Position numbers and translations under genes: made by a program. From Datnioides undecimradiatus (Eukaryota; Chordata; Actinopteri; Lobotiformes; Datnioididae): a stretch of 64,000 nucleotides of DNA. The notes under the pieces were generated by a model that searched no databases, was not told where the DNA came from, and was given only the letters and a program-made list of their open reading frames with translations. The stretch is from positions 1,701,001 through 1,765,000 of the forward strand of contig WARS01000027.1 of NCBI GenBank assembly GCA_008933995.1, given 5' to 3'. Below, piece after piece: positions 56,701 to 64,000 of this stretch. Position 1 is the first letter of the stretch, and the number at the start of each line of letters is the position of its first letter.

Positions 56701-58655
56701 GAGTCTCATTTAAAAAGCCACATCGTCTGCATATTGTGACACTCAGACGGTCCCAGTTGTCCGTTCAGCTCCAGTTTCACAACCTTTCACTCATTTTCTG
56801 GTAAATCTGGGGCCAGGAACAAAGGATTGACAAAAAGCTAACCAGCTTAAAAAATCTTTCTGTCCAGCAGCCGCGGCCGATGTGCTTCATCCCACAACTT
56901 TCTGTTTTTGTGCTTTGTGAGACCACAGTTGAGTTTTCATTTGGTCGGAGGTTTGCAGTCAGTCTGAGAGATCGTAATAGTAACTCTGTCATTGTTTCAG
57001 AGTCGCCTGACCCTCAGGTGATACTGTCAGGTTTTATGAGGTCACTAAATAAGGAGCAAGTTCATTGGCTGGCAGATTTCAGGTGGAGTTTGAGCTGTTT
57101 ACTGCTCACGTCTGCTCACATTTCTTCCATTTCATTGCCCAAATTTAAGTTATATCAATACTGATGACAGATGAACATTTGTCATGTGACCTGATGTCAG
57201 TGGTGATGTAAAATTATAATTTTTGACCACATTATTATTTTTTTTTTGGTCATTTTTATAACAAAAATAGTATAAAAGATGAGTAAATATGTGAACAAAG
57301 CAGAGATCACTGATGTATATTTAGGGTATATTTTCTTTTTTGTTTCAGTAAAATCAACCAAGATAATCGAGGAGAAAATCTGAGTTGGAAGAAACGACTC
57401 TCAGCATGTGTCCATTCAAAATCAGATTTGGTTGACTTGAAATGGTTTTTACCATATTATTCCTCAAAATGTTTGTTTTACCGTTCTGTTATCATTTTAC
57501 ATGTCGATAATCCTTTGGTCTTTTCACTTTGCATCAGGTAAAAACATTTAAATTTACAGACGAATCAGAAGAGTAATTATCTGTTACATTAACGGGAACA
57601 GGTGGAGTTCATGTGTTAAATTTGTCAATTTAACTACAAGGATATTTGTATTTGATGGCTCGATAACACCTGCTTTGCCACATCAAAATGTGCCTTTTAT
57701 GTGAAAACGCTTTCTTGGCTCGTTAATTTGTTTTAATACATTCGCCAGCTTTTATGATGCTTTTATATTTAAAGTACATTTTTGAAGCTGGGGCCTCAGC
57801 AAAGCCTCCCAAACCCGCTGATATTTTCCAAAACTGCTGCCGTTTTGATCCTAAAAAAGAAAAAAAAACTCCCACAAAGCTGCTTTTTAAATTCAAGCTG
57901 AAGCAGTTTGGATGTTGCTGGGAGTTAATGAGTTCGAATGAGTCCTCCGAGCGCTGTGATCAGAGGACTCAGAGTCCGTGTAGTGTTAATTACAGCTCTG
58001 TTCAGTGATCGACATGCAGCTGACTGTTGGGAATCTGCTCTTTTTTGACTGTCAGCTGGTTTTAAAGCAGTGAACACACTAAGGAAGGTTCAGCTTAAAC
58101 TGTTTGGGTCTCTGGTTCATGAGGAATTTGGATTAGAAGCAAAAGGAGAAAGAAAACACAAACTTTATCTTCAGTCAGCCAATCAAATTGCAGAAAACGT
58201 CACATCGTTCCGCTAACCTTCAGTATTTTACATCGATAGTGTATTGAGTTGGTTATTTTATAGTTTACAGAAATGTTCAAGATGATATTGTTTTGGTTTT
58301 TAAGTTGATAAAGAACCATATCCGCCATTACCGCTGCTGTTAACATGTCATCTAGCTAATTGTCAGACTGTTCTGGTCATTACTGCCATTTTTTGGTGTC
58401 GGGACGAGCTCCGGGTCTGTTGTAGTCACTTAAATTTGTCTTTTTAGCGCAGGAACCGGGTCAACCACACAAACGATCCATCTGAAATTAAATGATTGAG
58501 AGCAAAAAAAGCAAAAACCAGAAGACAAACCAGCTGAATCCGAGTCAGTCTTTTGTTTTTTCATTCTGTCTGACTGCATCCGTAAGCTAGCAGTGCATTA
58601 GCATTAGCTTAGCAGCCAGTTTGCAGTCGCGTCAGTCCAGCTAGCTGGCGTGGCG
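56701..58655 (-). other. Downstream flank and likely 3' UTR of trhde; no other gene seen
   Basis: The trhde stop codon is at 58658-58656, so the sequence to its left should begin with the trhde 3' UTR on the minus strand. I could not choose a poly(A) signal with confidence. The remainder is AT-leaning non-coding DNA. Confidence 0.4.
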
Positions 58656-58808
58656 TTAGCCGAGGGTGGGGCTCGGAGGTTTGCGCAGCCACTGGAAGAA
58701 CTGCCGCCGGTGGAGGCGGTGCCAGCGCACGTTCCCCTCAACGATCTCCAGCGCCCGCGGCAACGCAGGCCCCGCCCCCACGCCGCTGGACTGGATGAAC
58801 TCCTTCAA
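58656..58808 (-). CDS. trhde: trhde last coding exon, 153 bp including stop
   Basis: Begins TTG AAG GAG after the acceptor at 58810-58809 and ends CTC GGC TAA. It encodes 50 residues. The EIVEGNVRW segment and FFQWL are the family landmarks. The exon is GC-rich and more diverged than the two before it, and the final nine residues are proline-rich instead of the usual short basic end. Confidence 0.9.
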   Translation of the reverse strand: MKEFIQSSGVGAGPALPRALEIVEGNVRWHRLHRRQFFQWLRKPPSPTLG

Positions 58809-60916
58809 CTGAGGAAAGAAAGGACAGGAAAGAGAAAGAAAGGAGTTGAGGAGGAAAGGAAAAGTAGAAATGTGTGGAATGAAAATGAGGTGATAGAAAA
58901 GAACAGCCGCCCAGAGGAGAAGAAGGGAATTACAGCCCACAGCTGGAGCTCGAAGGAGTCTGAAGGAACTTAAGACACATCAGATGATGATTCAACGGCT
59001 TAACTCAAGTTTCTGTCAAATTCTGGTTAAATTGTGGGTGAATTTCTGCAACTACGGTGCCATGTTTTAGTTTTCAACATTAACAACAAGCGCTCTGATT
59101 GACAGGCTTCTCTATGGCAACAGTGGTGGTGGTGTACCCAAAGGAGAAAAACATCATTTCTTAGATGTTAAAGTAAAATTCCGGATATTGTTTAAAGAGA
59201 AGAAGTGTCCACATACTTTTGTCCATTTAGCAAATCTTACTCCAGCTCGCCTCGTCAGGCAGCCGGCAGGTCAAAGCCCAAAGGATCCTTGATGTTTTAG
59301 CAAAAAGAGGGCTTTCCCCTTTTTATTTGACGTTAAACAGCAGCATTGCAGCATGAAACTGTGAATCATTAAAGCTAAACTGTCCTTCAAAAAGGTCCAG
59401 AACTCGGGAGAAACTTTCCTGGGAAAGCTTCATAATTAGCCGGGAAATTTCCTGCATCAAAGCGAGACTCGTGTCTTAAAGGAGGGGAGGCGGTGGGTTC
59501 TACACGAGAGGTGAGAAACTTTGAAGATGAAACTTTGCAGGAGGAGAATTAATTTGATTTTTTTTAAAAAAAGTTAAAGCCTGAAGACGAAACTTGGTGT
59601 TGTTACGAGTTTGACAGATTCACTGGAGCGAAATGGAGGAAATCCATCCCCTCAGCAACTTTAATACAGTTCGCATTGTTAACTCTTTACATCCAGTTTC
59701 CACTCCCCCTGCCTCCTCCTCCTCCGTCCTCCATTTTCTCCATTTGTTCTTTTGATATCAGACGGGTTTTGTATTCCTCGGACGCCAAAGTCGCCACGTT
59801 CAGGCTGTTTTTGTTGCTGCTGCACCAACAGACAAGATGGTTTCATCACAAAAAGACACGACGAGGCAGACGTTTTATTAAGAAACGCCCCCAAAACAAC
59901 TCTTTTATGTAGGAAATGTGATGTTTGGGAGTTGGATTCAAATCAAACTCATTTCTACTTTCATTTTTTGAGTTTCATGAAAACCGCTGAATGTTAAATG
60001 TAAACGGTTGTAGCTGTGGAATGAATTACAGTAACGGGGAACAAATAACATCAGAGATGAGCTGTTTCCTCTGAATAATCAACAACAAATCTTCAGTGCT
60101 GGGAGATATTTCTGGAGCGCACATTAATGCAGCGAATCATTGGAAGGACTGGAGGTTCTGTTGTTGCTGTCCCAGCCTCTGAAAGCTCTCAGTCGTACAC
60201 ACCTAGAAACCTGATTTAAACCTCAAACTAAAATGCAATAAGGAAAAACGCATATTAATACAATGTGATCGGACTCGTTCATGCACAGGTTACGAGGTCT
60301 GCAAAGCACAGACGTGGAAAATGCACACCCACCACTGTCTGTGGTTGTTTTTCCTCCTTTCATGGCAGTGATGTGCTCATTTGTGGTAGTTTTATGTCTG
60401 TTTCTGGTCATTTTGTGTCTTTTTGTAATGTATAACCAAACCGCACAAAGGAAGTAACTGACACCTCCTTGATTAAGATGAATTATTTTACAGAAATGCA
60501 TGAAAAATTAAGATAAAACAAGCTGTAAATGCCTGATATACAGTAAGGAATGACTGTGTGCTGCTCAAATGTGTGCAGCCGATCTGTTGTTAACAAGACA
60601 TGTTGTTTGTCTGGTCCCAGAGGAGCCTGCAGGTCGGTGCTGCAACACAGCCGAGACGAACTGACACAAGATTTATACAAAAACAGGAAAAACTTGACGT
60701 GTGGCTAATTTACAAGAGAAGACAAATGGTTAAGAATTTGTCGTATAAAGAGGTTCATGGAGTTTTTAAAGTTTCCACAAACTCAAAATTTACAAAATTC
60801 ATTGGTGCTGATTTGTTGCTGACACACCTGCGCAGTAAGGCGCCGTTGTTTATCACCAGTTTTATGGCGAGCTCAGGTGAAACAGGTGGTTGTTTAAAGT
60901 TATGCAGGACCTCAGC

Positions 60917-60949
<33 letters not shown>

Positions 60950-61275
60950 ACCTCATTGAGTTCTTTATCAGTGTTCAGAAACTCTGTGACTCCACCGATG
61001 AGCTTTGAGTTCATGAACAGAGCTTCACCGTACCTGAGTGACACAGTTCAGGTGTTATTGTCTCTCTGCAGTTCAACACTCGTCACACGTGAACCGACGG
61101 ACGGACCGACGGACGGACCGATGGACGGACTCACCGCGCGTTCAGGACGTCCCACTTTTCCCTGAAGTACTTCCAGGCGAGGTTTCGTCCCTGAGGGTTT
61201 CTGCCCACGTGGATGATGACGTCGATCACATCCTGTTCTGGGACCAGGTCGGAGGTCAAGGACAGGTTCAGTAAC
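58656..61275 (-). CDS. trhde: Thyrotropin-releasing-hormone-degrading ectoenzyme, last three coding exons
   Basis: Exons 61275-61135, 61033-60952 and 58808-58656 (minus strand) join in frame to give the C-terminal 124 residues. They read LLNLSLTSDLVPEQDVIDVI..., GEALFMNSKLIGGVTEFLNT..., and KEFIQSSGVG...EGNVRWHRLHRRQFFQWL. This follows the vertebrate TRHDE C-terminus closely (RYGEALFMNSKL-SGVTEFLNT, ANVRW, FQWL). TRHDE is a type II membrane M1 zinc aminopeptidase (pyroglutamyl-peptidase II) that removes the N-terminal pyroglutamate of TRH outside the cell. The part seen is the helical ERAP1-C-like domain. The catalytic HEXXH domain and membrane anchor lie to the right of the window. All three junctions use GT-AG with matching phases. 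The tail RKPPSPTLG differs from the mammalian GKALRH. The assignment is secure; fish can have more than one trhde copy, so which paralogue is unknown. Confidence 0.93.
59193..59222 (+). mobile_element. Solo terminal sequence of a Tc1-like or MITE element
   Basis: GTGTCCACATACTTTTGTCC followed by ATTTAG matches the well-known terminal repeat sequence of abundant fish Tc1-like and derived elements. No partner end or transposase remnant was found nearby, so this is a relic. Confidence 0.4.
60918..60947 (-). repeat. (CA)15 abutting a trhde 5' splice site
   Basis: Thirty bases of perfect GT on the plus strand, i.e. (CA)15 on the transcribed strand. It begins right after GTAAA of the donor, so the array starts at intron position +6. 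Confidence 0.95.
60952..61033 (-). CDS. trhde: trhde exon (second from last), 82 bp
   Basis: Acceptor CTCAG just before 61033, and donor GTAAAC directly after GAG at 60952. It encodes one base completing Arg plus 27 residues, YGEALFMNSKLIGGVTEFL then NTDKELNE. It ends on a codon boundary (phase 0), and the next exon begins LKEF, as in the family's KELKNF context. The donor is weaker than consensus (+5 is A, not G) and is followed at once by a (CA)15 tract. Confidence 0.92.
61034..61134 (-). other. 101-bp trhde intron filled with a CGGA repeat
   Basis: This very short intron lies between the 141-bp and 82-bp exons. About a third of it (61095-61128) is ACGG/ACCG tetranucleotide repeat placed immediately next to the donor of the upstream exon. 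Confidence 0.8.
61135..61275 (-). CDS. trhde: trhde exon (third from last), 141 bp
   Basis: Acceptor CCCAG at 61280-61276 and donor GTGAGT from 61134. The exon starts with the last base of a split codon and ends with two bases of an Arg codon completed by the next exon. It encodes 46 whole residues, including VIIHVGRNPQGRNLAWKYF and REKWDVLNA. This is the most conserved of the three against the family. Confidence 0.92.
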
Positions 61276-61358
61276 CTGGGAGACACATAGACACGGCTGT
61301 TACCATGGTGACCACAGCAGCTACAAACTGAGCGATGAAACTGGAGTGCTATCACATG

Positions 61359-62169
61359 TTAGCATGCTAAAGATCCTCCTAAACAGTTGATTTACATAAT
61401 GTGTTATCTCTTAAAAAACACGTTTTGAAAATGAACTGTTTTGATTATTGATATTAAAATACTAAGAATATTTAATTTAATCATGAGAACAAATAAGCTA
61501 GTAAAATGTGATCTTATGCATGGTAATATTAGTGTAAAATGCTAGAATGCTAGTGTAGCATGCTAACACATTAGCCTGTGGGTCTTATTTTTGTGAGCTA
61601 ACATATTAACCTGTGTCTCACATTATTATTTATTGAAAGTTGTCATTACATGAGCGTCACAGAAATATGATAGTTGTTATTCAAATGCTAATGGCTGTTA
61701 GCCTGTTAATTTACAACATTTATAATATTAGAACTAATAAACTAATGTTTGTTAATGTGTTTCAAAGCAGCCGTGACTATATCTTTAAAATATTATCAAA
61801 GTATTAACATGAAAGTAATATTAACTCACTTATTCAACATAAATTAGTGAGTCAGTGTGATCTTATTTAGTGTTAAATGTTACAAAACTCGTCTTTCATA
61901 GCATGCTAAAACGTTAGCTTGAACACCGCTTGTTTGCATCCAGAAAGGAATCAATAAACTTTATAAACATTAACTTCTTATTTTAGCATGCTAACATAGT
62001 AACTACAGGCTAATTTATTACTGTTAGTTAATAACATTACAGAAATATGTGATATTATTGTAAAAGATAAAAATGCTAATGATATTAGCCTGTTATACAT
62101 ATAATACAAAGGTCTTTCAAGGTGGATAAACATGCTAACACCTTTTGCTTATGTTTGTTAGCATGCTAG
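61359..62169. repeat. Cluster of TTAGCATGCTAA palindromes
   Basis: TAGCATGCTA or longer occurs at 61359-61370, 61556-61566, 61899-61909, 61983-61994 and 62158-62169, with looser versions between (CATGCTAACA at 62131, ACATGCTAAG at 62369). Spacing is irregular. The same palindrome is part of the dispersed repeats at 13.67 and 36.2 kb, so the cluster may descend from that family. Confidence 0.6.
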
Positions 62170-62707
62170 CAATCTTAGCGTGTGTATGATGTTTTATCAA
62201 CACGTCACAAACAGTTAAATCATGTCAAATTGAATATATGTAGAAACACTAACATGAAATTCAACAAACAAAAACATAAACAGGTTTCTTCAGAACATAA
62301 AACTGGAATCAAATAAAATAAATTGGACAAAAAAACAATTTCATGTGACAGATGTTTTTCTTTTTCAACATGCTAAGATGCTAAACACGGAAACAAACGC
62401 ACCCTGAACATCAGTCCATGTAAAACAGGCATTAAAGCTCAATTTGTCTGATGGAAATTGACATTTTATAGTTCTTATGTTTGTTTTGTTTGTTCAAACT
62501 GAAGCACGGCACCTACACACGAGGCAGAAGTAATCTGATTACTCGCAGTGTGTAATGGAGATGGAGGGAATTACACGGACAGCGTTTGTGTGTAAGTCAG
62601 GCGTGTAAACACGTTAAGTGTTTCTGAAGATGTGACGGACTTCACTTAATGATCAGTCGTCAAACGCTGTGATCGGAGTTCACCTTCTTCTTCTTCCTGT
62701 GCCTCTG

Positions 62708-62710
<3 letters not shown>

Positions 62711-62757
<47 letters not shown>

Positions 62758-63192
62758 GCTGGTTGTTTGTAGCTGCTGTCTGTTCATTAAACCCCCAAAT
62801 CAATTTTCTCTCTCTTTTCCCACAATCCCTCTGTGCTGAGACCATTTCCTGTGTGGCCAATCAGTGTGTTTCTGTGCCGGGGTTTTTGATTTTTGTGCGT
62901 TCGTGTGTGTGTGTGTGTGTGTGTGTGTGATAGCCGCTATCTGAACATGCAGTACTACCTCTCTGATTGCAGAACAGTTTACTGTGGCTGGAAAATCAAT
63001 ACCTGACACATACACACACACACACACACACACACCAATCAGTCTCACTGTATGGTTTTGAGTGTGTGTGAGATCCATCGTCGCTCTTTTTCCTCAACGA
63101 GAGATAGCGGCAGTTAGCCCCTGATAAAATACCCCCTCTGCTGCGCGCACACACACACACCTACACACACACACACCTACACACACACACTC
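62711..63192. repeat. Four dinucleotide arrays in the trhde intron
   Basis: (GT)n at 62711-62755 and 62904-62929, and (CA)n at 63010-63033 and about 63148-63190 with CTACA interruptions. A ten-base inverted repeat, GCCGCTATCT and AGATAGCGGC, brackets the middle two arrays (62933-62942 and 63103-63112). Confidence 0.85.
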
Positions 63193-64000
63193 GGCTACAC
63201 ACAGGGTCAGATTTATGCACATGTACGGCCTCGGGCAGATTTTCTTTCACTGCACCTTCTCGTTCGATTCGCAGCCTGTTCCTCTCTCGGCGGCCCACAG
63301 AGAAACATGAGCCTGCAGAATTTTAATTTGCTGCAGTTGAAACAATAAAAATAATCGTCACAATCAGCATTTTATCACTTTCAGCTGTGTTATCATCGCA
63401 CGTTAATGCAGCTGATGCCTGTAATGAAGCGCAAAGCTGCACTCGCCGCTGGTGTTGACACACCCCTCAGCGAGTTATCGCCTGAACTCTGCAGTTTTGC
63501 TCTTTTGTCTTTCAACATATCGGTTTAATTATTCGCCGGTCGCAGCCTCACTGCTCCTTTTAATCTGCGGCGGGCTGCAGAGGCGCGCGGCGAGAGACCA
63601 GCGTTACGCAGCTGAAGAGACACGTTTGTATATCAGGCGTGAACGTCAGACACGTGGACAGAAATACGACTCTCGTTCCTGTTCACTTCACTGGAGGGGC
63701 AGATTCACAGTCAGGTGACCTCTGTCGCCATGGTAACGAAGCAAACATCATCATTAACTTCATACGTGATTTCGTATGAGGTTAAAATCAGAGTTGATTT
63801 TGGGTTTGTCTGACTCCACCTGACATCCACCTGACCTCAGGACTGACGAATCACCTGCAGGTGAGACGTGTGACCTGCAGCGTGCTGGAAAGCGTAGATT
63901 CATGTTAACTAAACACTGTTTGAACAGAGGCGGAGGATGCTGAGGGATGTGAAGTTGGCAGGAAACAAAACAACAATGGAGGAACCTGGATAAATGCTGG

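Larger units (their letters stand above)
58809..60951 (-). other. Last trhde intron (2143 bp)
   Basis: Donor GTAAAC with an adjacent (CA)15 at 60947-60918, and acceptor CCTTTCTTTCCTCAG ending at 58809. The inside is non-coding. At 59193-59222 GTGTCCACATACTTTTGTCC resembles the end of a fish Tc1-like or derived element, and at 60340-60435 a short decayed minisatellite with TTTTGTGTCTTTTTGTAAT occurs. Confidence 0.8.
61276..64000 (-). other. Upstream trhde intron, partial
   Basis: From the acceptor at 61276 to the edge of the window, no exon encoding the preceding part of TRHDE (the region around its conserved YCTGV and ALTCS words) was found, so this intron is at least 2.7 kb. It contains repeated TAGCATGCTAA palindromes (61359-62169) and several dinucleotide arrays. 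Confidence 0.75.

Overview
This is vertebrate genomic DNA, almost certainly from a ray-finned fish (teleost). The evidence is interrupted genes with GT-AG introns, an extreme density of (CA)n/(GT)n microsatellites, many minisatellites, relics of repeat families typical of teleosts, and a fish-type TRIM gene. Nothing in it looks bacterial, and I saw no operons, CRISPR arrays, rRNA or convincing tRNA genes.

Two protein-coding genes can be supported, both on the minus strand. Near the left end (3784-5448) is an intact TRIM E3-ligase gene of the 'bloodthirsty' (btr) type. It has a single coding exon and an upstream non-coding exon ending at 6320. Near the right end (58656-61275) are the last three coding exons of trhde, the thyrotropin-releasing-hormone-degrading ectoenzyme, a membrane M1 aminopeptidase. 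The rest of trhde lies beyond the right edge.

The roughly 52 kb between them (6.4-58.6 kb) is a gene desert. It holds decayed dispersed repeats: a LINE 3' end, a Tc1-like transposon relic and several teleost-wide families. It also holds degenerate tandem arrays (14.8-16.4, 17.4-17.7, 18.5-19.1 and 56.2-56.7 kb), sharp minisatellites (3.2-3.8, 20.9-21.4, 24.6-24.8, 30.9-31.2, 37.4-37.9 and 38.2-38.4 kb), six long polypurine/polypyrimidine tracts (21.8-22.8, 32.2-33.1, 33.8-34.4, 40.0-40.5, 50.3-50.5 and 52.3-52.8 kb) and more than forty dinucleotide arrays.

The points most worth a second look are these. A 240-310 bp element is present as an inverted pair 30 kb apart with its two microsatellites in matching places. 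A ~160 bp sequence is repeated directly 47 kb apart at about 94% identity. The TRIM protein has a B-box 1 region that has lost most zinc ligands and become hydrophobic. A (CA)15 tract starts five bases inside a trhde intron. A cluster of Grainyhead-like palindromes lies at 51.75 kb, and TTAGCATGCTAA palindromes are clustered in the trhde intron. No previously undescribed multi-gene system is evident.
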